From positions 11,780,001-11,844,000 of the forward strand of contig OX637345.1 of assembly GCA_951799405.1 (NCBI GenBank): a stretch of DNA of 64,000 nt. The letters are read 5' to 3'. Of the stretch, positions 28,501 through 38,444 are shown piece by piece. The stretch comes from Agapetus fuscipes (taxonomy: Eukaryota > Arthropoda > Insecta > Trichoptera > Glossosomatidae). Within the stretch, counting starts at the first letter, position 1. Each line of letters starts with the position of its first letter. The notes below the pieces were generated by a model. That model ran no database searches. It saw nothing but the letters and a program-made list of their open reading frames with translations, and had not been told where the DNA came from. A program made the position numbers and the translations under genes.

Positions 28501-30872
28501 TTAATTGGATGGAACTGGGATCGGACTCATCACCGAATCCTAATAGATGTAATTTAACTGAGCGTGAAAATACTGTATTTGATATGTCTCTTCTTCTAAA
28601 CCTTAATCAAGTTAATAGAGTTAGAAATGCAGGTGATAGAATACTAGATCTAGTTTTTTGTAGTAATATGTCTGCAATTGTTAACGAATCAGTGGAAGCT
28701 GTTGTTCCTCCGGACAGTCACCATCCGATTTTGGATATTGTCATTGATATTACTAAACCGCAGGTCTGTAATGTTGACTCTCCAGAATCCTATCGGAATT
28801 TTGTCAGGGCTAATTATGAAGGTGTAAACAAGTTTTTGTCTGAGGCCAATTGGTCATTCATCAATGCGAAAAATAATAATTTAGGCGAGATGGTTGAGGA
28901 GTTTTACAGCATTCTGAATGGAGCCATTGATTTGTGTATACCAGTTACAAAAGTTAGAAAATCATCATTCCCTAAATGGTATAGCCGTGATCTAATTGAT
29001 TGTATCTGTGAGAAGAAACTTGCTCATAAAAAGTACAAGGAGACCAGATTAGCGCCAGATTATGAGAATTTCAATTTTCACAGAAAGCAGTGTAAGAAAA
29101 TCTTGGTAGCGTGTTATAATGAATATATTAATGGCATTGAAATGTCTGTTAGGTCTGATGTAAAAAAGATTTTCAATTATTCACGATCTCTCAAAAATGA
29201 GAGTCAGAAAACTATATCTAATAATAATGTGGGAGAAGTACCAAACCTATTTGCTACGTTTTTTAAAAGTGTTTTTACTACTGATAATACTGGTCAGTCC
29301 TTTGATTTCTCATCTCACATTGATTTTCAGCTCTCGAGCTTGTCATTTGAAGTGTCTGATGTTACATCAGGTATAAAATTAATGAAACCTTTAACTTGTC
29401 CTGGCCCTGATGGGGTTCCGGCATTTTTTTTAAAGAATTGTGCTTCTAGTTTGACACAACCTTTGTGCACTATTTTTAATTTATCTATATCTTCTGGATG
29501 CTTTCCACTTATCTGGAAGACATCCTACATCACTCCAATATTCAAAGGTAAGGATAGGAAGGATGTCACAAACTACAGACCTATTAACTTGCTCTCGGCT
29601 ATTCCCAAACTGCTTGAAAAACTGATTTTATCGAAAATTGGATTTGTGGTCACTAGATCTTTAACTAATTGTCAACATGGCTTTTTACCCAATAGATCTA
29701 CGACCACTAATCTCATGTCTTATGAGAATTTTTTGTCGGGGGCTCTTGGTAGACGTAAACAGATCGATGTTATTTACACAGATTTCGCTAAAGCTTTTGA
29801 TAGAGTTTCTCACAATATCTTGCTTACGAAACTGGAAGCAATGGGAGTATCTGGTAGCTTTTTGTTGTGGATTAGGAGTTATATTATGAATCGTTCCCTG
29901 ATCGTGAAAATAAATAACTCTGAGTCTGATCCTTTTACACAAACTAGTGGTGTCCCACAGGGATCTCATCTTGGTCCGCTGCTATTTTTATTATTCATTG
30001 ACGATATTGTTAATGTTGTCCAGGACTGTAATGTACTTTTGTTTGCGGATGACATTAAAATTTTTCGTGAGATCGACTCAATCAACGATTGTATTAAACT
30101 ACAATCGACACTTGATAGATTAAATAACTGGTGTTCACTTAATCATCTTTATCTTAATATATCCAAATGTCAAGTGATGCGTTTTTATAGAATAAAAAAC
30201 CCATTGATTAAAGATTATGTTATTAATCATAACTTATTAAATAATGTTTTAGTCATCTCTGACTTGGGGGTTCTGTTTGATCATAAACTCTCATTTGTCG
30301 CCCACATTAACGATATCCGCGCTAAAAGTATGAAAATGCTTGGCTTTGTTTTCCGAATTACCAAAGATTTCCGTGATTTACAAACAATAAAAATTCTTTA
30401 TACTTCACTGGTCCGTAGCGTTTTAGAATACTGTTCTACCATCTGGTCTCCTCACTTCTCGGTCCATATTGACAATATTGAAAAAGTTCATACTAAATTT
30501 TTAAAAATCGTTAATTTTAAACTAAATATTCCTATTGCTAATTTTGACCCCATCTTCCTTAACTCCTTACTTAATTTAACTAGTTTGTCTAATAGGAGAA
30601 AAATTATTGATTTACTCACACTCTATAAAATTAAGAATGGTCTAATAGATTGCCCGATGTTGCTTGAAACTATTAATTTTTTTGTTCCGCGACAGGGATC
30701 TCGTCAGATAGTTCCTTATCGCCCTGTAGCTTCCAATACAAATGCACATTATAACAGTTGCATAAATCGCCTTCAACGTAGTGGTAATACCTGTACACTG
30801 GACTTTGACCCACCCAACAATAACTTTGATAGGTATAGAGCTGCTCTGTTGAGGTACTTTTTGGATGAATAG
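28501..30872 (+). CDS. LINE-E ORF2, endonuclease end and reverse transcriptase
   Basis: An open frame of ~790 codons with no stop before TAG at 30870-30872. Residue numbers count from 28476. The first part completes the endonuclease (RILDLVFCSN near 55-64, PPDSHHPILD near 78-87, the catalytic His region). RT motifs are all present: ITPIFKGKDRKDVTNYRPIN (~353-371), HGFLPNRST (~401), YTDFAKAFDRVS with the catalytic Asp at ~436, SGVPQGSHLGPLLFLLFIDD (~491-510), and LLFADDIKIF with the catalytic Asp pair at ~525-526. The C-terminal part (SVLEYCSTIWSPHF, SLSNRRKIIDLLTLYKIKNG) is the CR1/Jockey-type thumb and tail. The enzyme copies element RNA onto nicked chromosomal DNA. No RNase H domain is seen. 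All catalytic residues are intact, so the copy was coding-competent before the 1,886 bp insertion. The exact clade within CR1/Jockey/Kiri is uncertain. Confidence 0.92.
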
Positions 30873-31111
30873 TGTTTTTATTTCTGTTGCTTGTATATTT
30901 CATTTGATTTTTGATTTATATTTTTTGATTTATATTTTTTCTCTAGATAGTAACTTTGATTTTTATTCTTATTTTTATATAGTTTTTGTTATTGTGTTTA
31001 TTTGTTTCATTTTACTTTCATATACTTTACATCTTTTTGGTATTTTTATGTATTTGTGTTATTTTTTAAACTATGTAACCATTTCATGTAAAAGGCACTA
31101 AGTGCCGTTAA

Positions 31112-31150
<39 letters not shown>

Positions 31151-31152
31151 AT
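30873..31152 (+). repeat. LINE-E 3' UTR, hairpin and (AAAT)n tail
   Basis: T-rich trailer ending in the palindrome GGCACTAAGTGCC (31094-31106), then ATAAATAAAT repeats to 31152. A hairpin before a simple-repeat tail fits RT recognition of the RNA 3' end in this LINE group. Confidence 0.8.
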
Positions 31153-31180
31153 GTCAATTTATCACATTTTAAAATTCTTT

Positions 31181-31412
31181 GGATTATAGGGTGGATGAGG
31201 CTTACTACACATACTGTAAATAATGGTTCACTTTGCCAATGTCACCCGTCTGTCAGAGAAGGTTGACAAAAGTTGCATGGTTTATGTTCATTTGAGGCTT
31301 AGATTTTAATTAGACGTGCAGTATGTGCAAGCGTGAACTTGCACGTGTCTGTTTGTGTACATACATTCAATATGAATTTCATTTGTAAATATATCTTTGC
31401 AACTAGATTATA
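31181..31412 (+). repeat. LINE-A 3' end
   Basis: GGATTATAGGGTGGATGAGG to TTTGCAACTAGATTATAGACG, 28 bp beyond the LINE-E tail. Confidence 0.85.
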
Positions 31413-31424
31413 GACGAACGGGTT

Positions 31425-31757
31425 TCGGCGACAGGGTTTTTAGTTCAGCCGGTCCATCCTGCTGGAACAGTCTACCTCTGGAGTAGAGAACAGAGACCAA
31501 GGGTGGAAGTCTCGACGATAGATCTTACTTTTCTATTTGAAGAAAGGAAGGAATAAAACATAGCGGCGTATCAACAGCTGATACATTGTATATGGAACAA
31601 CAACGATCATCGAGACTTGTGTTGGCAGATTCAGTAAGTAGCTTAAGACACATTTGTTTAGTAGAAGCTTCAACACATAAAAACGCTCTTTGAGGTGGTT
31701 TGTGCCACTAAACGGCGCAGTATTAAATTAGCCAATAATAATAATTATTATTATTAT
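31425..31757 (+). pseudogene. LINE-C C-terminal tail, decayed
   Basis: A short frame reads VFSSAGPSCWNSLPLE, matching the AAP..WN.LP region of L2/CR1-group RT, and then breaks. The 3' end keeps CTCTTTGAGGTGGTTTGTGC and CACTAAACGGCGCAG, followed by AATAATAATTATTATTATTA. Confidence 0.7.
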
Positions 31758-31788
31758 CAGTTCAAACATGGTGAAACAAGAAAAATAA

Positions 31789-32319
31789 TTGAAAGTTATA
31801 GTTCTTGACAGCCAAGCACGATTTGAGCTCCTCGTTGCTTTATTTTGCATCCAGATAGTTTTTGCATCCACTTTGATGTACGGAAGTGAAGCTTGGACGA
31901 TGAATGAGAGTGAAATTAGTAAAGTTCATACGGTCGAAATGGACTTTCTAAGAAGTATGATTGGAAAAAAACGGAAAGATAGGGTGAGGAATGAGTCAGT
32001 GAGAGAAGAATGTGGTGCAAGGGAAAGTATAAAAGTAAAAATCAAAAGGGGTTTGTTAAAATGGTTTGGACATATGGAAAGAATGAATGACGAAAGACTG
32101 ACGAAGAGAGTGTACGCTGCAACTATGAATGGAAGCCGTGGTAGGGGAAGACCGAGGAAAGTATGGATGGATCAAATTTCCGAAATAGCGAATGAATGGG
32201 ATATTCAGAGTCATAACAAAAGGAGAGAGTGCATGAAAAAGATTATGACTCTGAATGAACTGAAAGAAGTATGTAACGACCGAAAGGAATGGCGGTTGAT
32301 TTGCAACAATGGCGGCTAG
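31789..32319 (+). pseudogene. LINE-A RT C-terminal frame (reference copy)
   Basis: An open frame whose recognisable part starts near 31860: STLMYGSEAWTMNESEISKV, then HTVEMDFLRSMIGKKRKDRV, ESIKVKIKRGLLKWFGHMER, the GRGRPRKVWMDQISEIANEW motif and KRRECMKKIMTLNELKEVCN, ending ICNNGG and stop. The YGSEAW / FLR / WFGH.ERM / GRPRK.W order is the C-terminal region of RTE-like elements in insects. The polymerase motifs lie further 5' and are missing. No stop interrupts it. It leads directly into the LINE-A 3' segment, which is what identifies the abundant orphan repeat as this LINE's 3' end. RTE clade is probable, not proven. Confidence 0.8.
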
Positions 32320-32690
32320 GGCATTAATTCTAAGTGTAATATTAAGTTTAATTTTAATTTTACTTTATTTTAATTTTAATTTGTAATGTGTCTCATTATG
32401 AATTTCTGTAAATCATTTATAATTTTTTGTGCTCCTTGACTGATAGGTTGGTACGAGGCTGACCACCCGTGCTGTAGAAATCGGTTCACTTTTGCCAATG
32501 CCACCCCGGTTCAGGGAACGGCGGCAGGAGTTGCAAGGTTTGTGTCCATGTGAGGTTTTCTTTATTTGTATGCACACATGCAGAATGTGTAGGCGCGAAC
32601 CTACATGTGCCTGTCTGTAGGCATGCATTTCATATGAGCCTTAAATGCTTACATATCCTTGCAGCTTAGATTATAGATTATAGACTGAAC
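32320..32690 (+). repeat. LINE-A 3' UTR and tail
   Basis: An AT-rich spacer (32320-32425) is followed by the standard segment from TCCTTGACTGATAGGTTGG to TTAGATTATAGATTATAG. Same order as at 42875-43512, 44152-44622 and 53255-54050. Confidence 0.9.
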
Positions 32691-32979
32691 TTCCCGTATA
32701 CCGGCCTACTGGCATATCTGCCACAAATATCCGCGGCTAGACTTGTTCTAGCGCCACGATGCGTCGCTATGATAGTGGGGAAGTGTTGACGGCGCAACTA
32801 GGATATTATTATTACTCTAAGGTAGGTGTAGAACCAAACACACACTATGCGGTAACCATACCATTATATCACAGCGTCAAGTTCACAGTGCGTCCTGCCT
32901 GCTAGCCGGCAGATGAAGCATGTGAGCATTCAAAGCAGACAACAAACGGATGGTCGAGAGATCTGGAATCTTAAATTAT
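32691..32979. other. Unassigned, with possible LINE-C tail and tRNA-like patch
   Basis: GTGTTGACGGCGCAACTAGG plus TATTATTATTAC near 32786-32815 resembles a LINE-C terminus. 32820-32880 on the minus strand has a tRNA-like A and B box pair of poor quality. Confidence 0.35.
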
Positions 32980-33107
32980 TGTTGCTGAAATGTATACATC
33001 TGATATTGTGTATAATGTGTACGCATGCAACGCTGCAAATATAGCGCAACTTCTTACTGCGTTGTTCCCAAATGATTCATACATCGTCACTTTAGTGCTT
33101 GTTTGTC

Positions 33108-33315
33108 TTATGCCCATGGAGTGGAACAGACTGCCACCCGGAGTGAAGAACTCCAAATCTGTGGGTGTATTTCGAGGAGCACTCAAGGCACACTTGTTTA
33201 GAAAGTCTTATCCATGATCGGAGAGGGCCCTTGAGGTGTGACACACACAAAAACGGCGCTCTCTTATCATGTGTAATTTAAAATAAATCAGCCTGTTATT
33301 ATTATTATCAGAGGT
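33108..33315 (+). pseudogene. LINE-C tail, likely partner of SINE-1
   Basis: The frame MPMEWNRLPPGVKNSKSVGV, then FRGALKAHLFRKSYP and stop (33217) is the last part of an L2/CR1-group RT. The trailer GAGGGCCCTTGAGGTGTGAC, ACACACAAAAACGGCGCTCT and TTATTATTATTATC is nearly the same as the SINE-1 tail. This is the best local candidate for the LINE whose RT mobilised SINE-1. Confidence 0.85.
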
Positions 33316-33352
33316 AATTTCACATGACCAATGTTTGAATGTGTACTGGACC

Positions 33353-33935
33353 ATTGACAGAACGACACATGACAGGACCACACATGACATAATAAAACAT
33401 GACGGAACGACTCATGACAGACATACACATGGAAGAACATCACAATGACAGTAAATCATGAAAAAACATGACTACGACAAAACATCACAATGACAGTACA
33501 TCATGAAAAAACATCACAAGACAAAACATCCCATACCATAAACGGCACATGGAACGATTTTATCTTGTGATGTTTTGTCATGTGATGTACTTTCCTGTCT
33601 AATCTAATCTAATCTAAGTTGCAAAGATATGTTACATTGGAGATTCACATTACATGCATTCTCACAACCAGACATGTACAAGTTCGCGCTTGCACATGCC
33701 TCATGTGAGCCTACAACATAAAAACCAAATCTCAAATGGACATACACTCTGCAACTCTTGCCGTCCTTCCCTGTAACAGGGGTGACATTGGCAAAGTTTT
33801 TGTCATTTGATGTACCTACTGCCATTGTGATGTTCTGTCATGTGTCGTTTTGTCATAGGATGCAATGTCATTGTTATGTTCTGCCATATGTCGTTCTGTC
33901 ACGTGTTGTTCTGTCACGTGTCGTCCTGTCTAGCC
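33353..33935. mobile_element. Foldback-like array with 15 bp units
   Basis: The left arm (33353-33545) is a tandem of ~15 bp units such as ACATGACAGAACGAC, with point changes. The right arm (33563-33599 and 33798-33935) carries the inverse unit (TGTCATGTGTCGTTC) at the same period. Inverted arms built from short tandem repeats are typical of Foldback-type elements. The right arm is interrupted by a LINE-A end. No transposase found. Confidence 0.65.
33600..33797 (-). repeat. LINE-A 3' end inserted in the foldback array
   Basis: The minus-strand copy with TCTAATCTAATCTAATCTAA tail is truncated after GACATTGGCAAAGT. The array continues directly on both sides (CTGTC on the left, TTTGTCATTTG on the right). 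Confidence 0.9.
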
Positions 33936-34244
33936 CAACAGTGTCACAAATGATTCTCCTCATCTAAGGATACGTCAGGCCTCCCTTGATGGGAGTTTGT
34001 TTCTCATGAAACATCATTCATGCCTTGAATGACTGACAGTCCGGTGATGTGTGCCTGCCGCTCTGGCCTACTAAAATTAAGAGAACTGCTCGCGAGAGCT
34101 CATACGTCATAATTCTTCATTAACTAATTAGGAGGCCTAGTTGTGAGTGAGTTTTATGACTGCATAAATGCACAACTCCAGAAAAATAACATACAAATTC
34201 TCATTATAAGGATAAGTTCCAATAGTCTATTTTTTTAACGAGTA
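33936..34244. other. Unassigned stretch
   Basis: No gene or repeat recognised. Confidence 0.4.
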
Positions 34245-34515
34245 TGGTTCACTTTGCCAATGCCACCCCTGTGTCGGGGAAGGTCGGCAAAAGTTGTATG
34301 GTTTATGTTCATTTGAGGTTTGGATTTTATTTGTAAGTACACATTCAGCATTTGTAAGCGCGAACTACACGTGTTTGTTTGTGGGCATGCATTTGATTAT
34401 GAGCGTTTAATATTAATATGATACTTAGATTATTGTCTTGTGCGGGAAACTTCCTAGATTTCAGAGAGTCTAGGGATCTATGACACTTGTTGTAGTGCCG
34501 CAGAGATGTTGGTTA
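34245..34515. repeat. LINE-A 3' end (+) and LINE-G tail fragment (-)
   Basis: 34245-34437 is a plus-strand LINE-A segment lacking its first 60 bp. 34438-34515 on the minus strand matches the LINE-G/SINE-1b end (GTCATAGATCCCTAGACTCT, TTTCCCGCACAAGAC). Confidence 0.7.
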
Positions 34516-34605
34516 TGTGGCGGTTGATGTCATGATCGTTTGTCGCAGGGCTGTTAGCTGCGTAGTGTTAGTGTAATTATTTGTGTTCCTTGACTAATAA
34601 TAATA

Positions 34606-34775
34606 ATGTTGCAAAGATTATATTGATATTTGAGGGTTGTACGCAATGTACGCCCACAGGCAGACACGTGTAATTTTGCGCTTATGCTGTATTTGAACTT
34701 ACAAAAAAGAAAAAATCTCACGTTAACATAACCTTGCAAATCCTGCCGCTCTTTCCTGAAACCGGGAACATTAGT
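34606..34775 (-). repeat. LINE-A 3' end, decayed
   Basis: Minus-strand pieces ATGTTGCAAAGATTATATTG to GCTCTTTCCTGAAACCGGG, with several gaps. Confidence 0.6.
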
Positions 34776-34901
34776 ATTTTCGTAACATCACTGATATAAA
34801 CATTTAAGATTCATATTTAATGCTTGTTTAGATTGTAGATTAGCGCAGATGTATGAAAATTTAAAGTACATAGGTTTTTAAAAGAAAAAACATTAAATTA
34901 G

Positions 34902-35785
34902 GCAGATTTATTTGATGAGCGCTGTTTTTGTGTGTATCACACCTCAAGAGCCCTCTGCGAGCTTGGTCGTCTCTGTAGAAAGCGCCAATTCTCAAGCTAG
35001 ACCCAGTTGCTGTAAGGCTGGATGGACCTTTTGATGACCGGTCTTTGGTAAAGGTGTATGAATTTTTCAACCCAGCGAAGAGCTGTAACTGTAACTGTAA
35101 CTCTGTCGCCATTCCGCTAGGGGTGGCCAGAGCCTCTGCAGAGTTGCCTCCATTTTTTCTTATCCTGACATACCTCTTTCAATTCCTTCATATCCATCAC
35201 CTTTTTCATGCATTTTCTTCTTTTACGCTCACTTTGTATATCCCATTCTTTCACAATCTCCACAATCTGATTACTCCATACTTTTCTCGGTCGTCCCTTT
35301 TCTCTTTTTCCTTTCACACTTTCTTCGTATACATACTTTGTCAGTCTATCATCATTCATTCTTTCCACATGTCCAAACTATCTCATCACATTCTTTTGTA
35401 CTTTAACTTTCACATCCTCTTTCAAATAATATTATTTTTTTACCCATTCATTCCTAACTCAAAGTTTTTCCTGTCATACTTCTCAAATGCTTCATTTCCA
35501 CCGTACATACTTTACTCATTTCACTATCATTCACTGTCCATGCTTCACTTCCATACATGAAAGCTGGTAACAATATGCCATTGTGTACCGCCATTCTCAG
35601 ATCCATCGTCAGTCGCTTGTTCTTTGCTATTCTTCCTATTGCACCGACCACTTGCTTTCCCTTGCACACCCTGAAGAGCAAATTTGAAAATGTGTATATT
35701 TTTTTGTGCTCCGCCGGGATTTCAAACCGCAACCTTCCATTCAGAGTCCGAAGTGTTACCACTGAACTACGGACCGGCCAGTTTT
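34902..35785 (-). mobile_element. SINE-1 split by a LINE-B insertion
   Basis: The tail and body (34902-35083) and the body and tRNA head (35680-35785, GTGCTCCGCCGGGATTTC to GGACCGGCC) are the two halves of one minus-strand SINE-1. They are separated exactly by the LINE-B copy. Confidence 0.9.
35084..35672 (-). pseudogene. LINE-B, 5'-truncated, with 7 bp target duplication
   Basis: GAAGAGC at 35077-35083 and 35673-35679 flanks this copy, so both ends are exact. On the minus strand the first frame reads GKQVVGAIGRIAKNKRLTMD, then MAVHNGILLPAFMYGSEAWT and VEMKHLRSMTGK. After a frameshift, MERMNDDRLTKYVYEESVKG, GRPRKVWSNQIVEIVKEWDI and MDMKELKEVCQDKKKWRQLC lead to GSGHP and stop at 35117. The 3' end, GTGGCCACCCCTAGCGGAATGG written in pieces GGCCACCCCTAGCGGAATGG and GCGACAGAG, ends in TTACAG repeats. 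This copy defines the LINE-B terminus. The polymerase core is missing through truncation. Confidence 0.9.
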
Positions 35786-36384
35786 AGCGATGATTTTTCT
35801 TTCACACTCTTTCGGGAACAGGAAACCTCTTTTATTTGAATTCATTTTAAGGTCCATTTTAGCTTGTATTTTTTTTATGTTTCGCTTGCATCAATTGGCG
35901 CGGACTCCCGATTACTAATTTGAATATTATTTCTATGGCGACCAAGTGTCAGGAATGTCGTTTAAAGACGTTTTGTTTTGTTTATGACAGATATTCAAAT
36001 TGCGTGCCAAGTCGCGTGCTGCGTCTCGCTCTGGCGCTGCGCAAGTCCGCGCGGGATGAAGAGAGACGCAGCATGGAGAGTGATCGGGAGTTGGTAATAT
36101 TGGTATTTCGTATGAAGTACTCGGTAAAAATGTGGTTTGTTAACATGGGTGAAAAAAAAAGCAATATTTGTTTGTGCAGGTTCATGATTTTTAGCTGCAA
36201 ATACTCCATTGAGGTAAAAGAAGCCAATGAAGGATAAAAAAAACTCTGAGCTAATGAGCTAAATTCGAAAATTATGGTTCTAGCTCATGAATCACTTGTA
36301 AGGCACACACAGCAATGCAACTAAGCTGCACACGAGATGCAATTCCTTGCCATCTCAGAGCTCTCATTAAAACTCATTAACTAG
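35786..36384. other. Unassigned stretch
   Basis: A frame at 35920-36237 shows no recognisable domain. 36000-36080 is GC-rich with GCGTCTCGCTCTGGCGCTGC. No gene is called. Confidence 0.35.
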
Positions 36385-36508
36385 TCAAAAATGTAGACAT
36401 TTCAATGTAATTTAGACGCCTTTAAAATTATGGTGAAAGAGTTCCTTGCAGCTTGTTAGCTGTGAGGGTGCACTGTAATTATGGTTACCTGTTGTGCACC
36501 ATAAAAAA
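36385..36508 (+). repeat. LINE-D 3' end with poly-A
   Basis: AGAGTTCCTTGCAGCTTGTT and GAGGGTGCACTGTAATTATG, then poly-A. It matches the trailer of the copy at 16970-17544. Confidence 0.8.
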
Positions 36509-36514
36509 AAAGTT

Positions 36515-36722
36515 CATGAAGTAGTTTCATGTAGTGAATTATACCTGTATATTTTCGCAGGTATTGGCACAAGCCTTACCCTAACTACTTCACTTGATGA
36601 GGTGAAGTGGTAAGCGTAAGGCTGTCTTCCTGACCTTCCCTTAAACAGAGGTGACATTGACAAAGTGAACCATTTTTTACAGTATGAGCGAATAGTCTCA
36701 TATCACCTAATGAGTCAAGGAA
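36515..36722 (-). repeat. SINE-2 fragment next to LINE-A 5' segment
   Basis: 36515-36622 holds a decayed SINE-2 middle (TTCACTTGATGAGGTGAAGT). 36630-36722 holds the first ~95 bp of a minus-strand LINE-A segment. Confidence 0.6.
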
Positions 36723-36769
36723 TCAAAATAATAAAGTACATTTAACTAGATCAGCAGTTCCTCACCTGT

Positions 36770-36940
36770 GGGCTGGAAGTCTCATCACCACGGTAATTCT
36801 TACCTACCGAATATCGGTAATATTGGTATGAAGACTTATCAGCTGTTCACTTGCGGCCATCTTGGATTAAAAGGTCTTTAAACAAATATTACCTATATTC
36901 GGTAGGTAAGATTTACCGTGGTGATGAGACTTCTAGCCCT
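36770..36940. mobile_element. MITE-F, complete foldback element
   Basis: GGGCTGGAAGTCTCATCACC at the left and its inverse at the right (GGTGATGAGACTTCTAGCCC) continue as inverted repeats of ~57 bp through ACCTACCGAATATCGGTAAT. The centre holds GCGGCCATCTTGGATT. Flanking bases give no clear target duplication. Partial copies are at 7906 and 40093. Confidence 0.85.
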
Positions 36941-37477
36941 GGGAGTGATAGAGGCGATTTGAGCTCTTAGGGGGCCGAAGTTCTGAAATTACGATTGTGG
37001 GGCGAAGGACAGACAGTTCCCTGAAACCTGTGCCTACCTAACCACCTCCCCCGTACCCCCCATTGACCATTTTCATTCAGGCATAAAGGGGCGATAGGCG
37101 TATCTATTAACACATAAAGGGGCAATGGGCGAAAAGAGGTTGGGAAACTAGTTAAAACACAATAAATGAATAAAAAAAACAGGAAACCATCCTATTCGAT
37201 GCAAATTACAATGTACAAGGACACAGAACTACTAAAGGCAAATGATAACAAAGTTTTCTGTCAAATATTTCACTGACTGACAGTGTGGCGGTCTCATGTG
37301 AACAAGGCAGCCTCTCATATCCATGGGTGTTATCTTGTACAGGATTTGTTTATCGCTGTACAATATTTTATTATTGATATAAAAATGATGATTTCTTATA
37401 CTGTGCCCGTGCGTACGTGTGAGCTGTCATACAAACACAAACATTCTACAATATACTTGTGATATATCTGAGATAAA
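36941..37477. other. Unassigned stretch
   Basis: No gene. Short local duplication of ATAAAGGGGCGATAGGCG-like sequence near 37083-37130. Confidence 0.4.
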
Positions 37478-37957
37478 TCTAATCTAATCTAAGTTGCAAA
37501 GATATGTTACATTGGAGATTCACATTACACGCATTCCCACAACCAGACACGTACAAGTTTGCGCTTGCACATGCCTCATGTGAACCTACATACAACATAA
37601 AAACCAAATCTCAAATGGACATACACCCTGCAACTCTTGCCGTCCTTCCCTGAAAAAGGGGTGACATTGGCAAAGTGAAACATTTTTACAGCATGGGTGG
37701 TCAGCCGCATACCAACTTATAAGTTGCGAATATTAACTCTTAAGATTCATATTAAATTCATGACACTTTCGTAGTGTGCGTTTACACATGCTATATGCGA
37801 GCTAACAAAAAAAAAAGACACAGCTCTCAAATAATATAAAACTTGCAACTCCTGCCGCCTTTATACTGATCGAAACAGGGGTGACGTTCGAGTTTTTCAA
37901 AATGGCAATCAAGTTTTTACAACATTGGTAGCCAGCCTCATACCGACCTAGAAAACA
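37478..37957 (-). repeat. Two LINE-A 3' ends in tandem
   Basis: A young minus-strand copy (37478-37724, TAATCTAATCTAAGTTGC to CATACCAACTTATAAG) is followed by an older one (37725-37957). Confidence 0.85.
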
Positions 37958-37999
37958 TGGCACGATTCATTATTTTCAATTAATCCGTGATTCATGAAA

Positions 38000-38150
38000 G
38001 CAATTACAAATTCTCAAATGTTTAGCGTAAAGTTAGTCTGCCTCCTATAGACGTTGGCTATGTCGCCAGCGAAACGTCGGGAATAATATTAGTTCTACCA
38101 TAACGGTTCATCTAATATCCGAAAGTGTAATTAATCTTTAAAGTTGATTA
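38000..38150 (+). other. Repeat with hammerhead-like hairpin
   Basis: 38045-38078 reads CTATAGA, C, GTTGGC-loop-GCCAGC, GAAAC, GTC. Stem II (6 bp, one wobble) and GAAAC fit a hammerhead, but the first core box is mutated, so an active fold is unlikely. It shares flanks with 22165-22290. Confidence 0.45.
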
Positions 38151-38444
38151 TAATATGTAAAAAAGCGCAATAATTGCTTCTGATATACGTATTCCTCTGA
38201 GTAGAAAAAGCATCTACTTTGAACCCTGAACTTTTAGCGTATTAGTTAATACCGTTAAGTAGTGCACTAAGTAAAGAACAGGTATTTTGTAATTTATAAT
38301 TAAAACAATTAAAACGTACGTTGCGTTTTCTTACATCAATACAAAGAAGTATTGCATAGATTACTCTATCTATCAAACCTCAATATTGGTACATAATATG
38401 TCTCTGATTTCGAACACTAAAACGATAAAAAAGTAGAGATGGAG
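38151..38444. other. Unassigned stretch
   Basis: AT-rich, no feature recognised. Confidence 0.4.

Noticed and set aside
33353..33935. CRISPR-like array
   Set aside because: The 15 bp units abut without spacers, in a eukaryotic context with inverted arms.
35920..36237. 105-codon frame as a host gene
   Set aside because: No recognisable domain; it sits in unassigned DNA between a SINE-1 and a LINE-D end.
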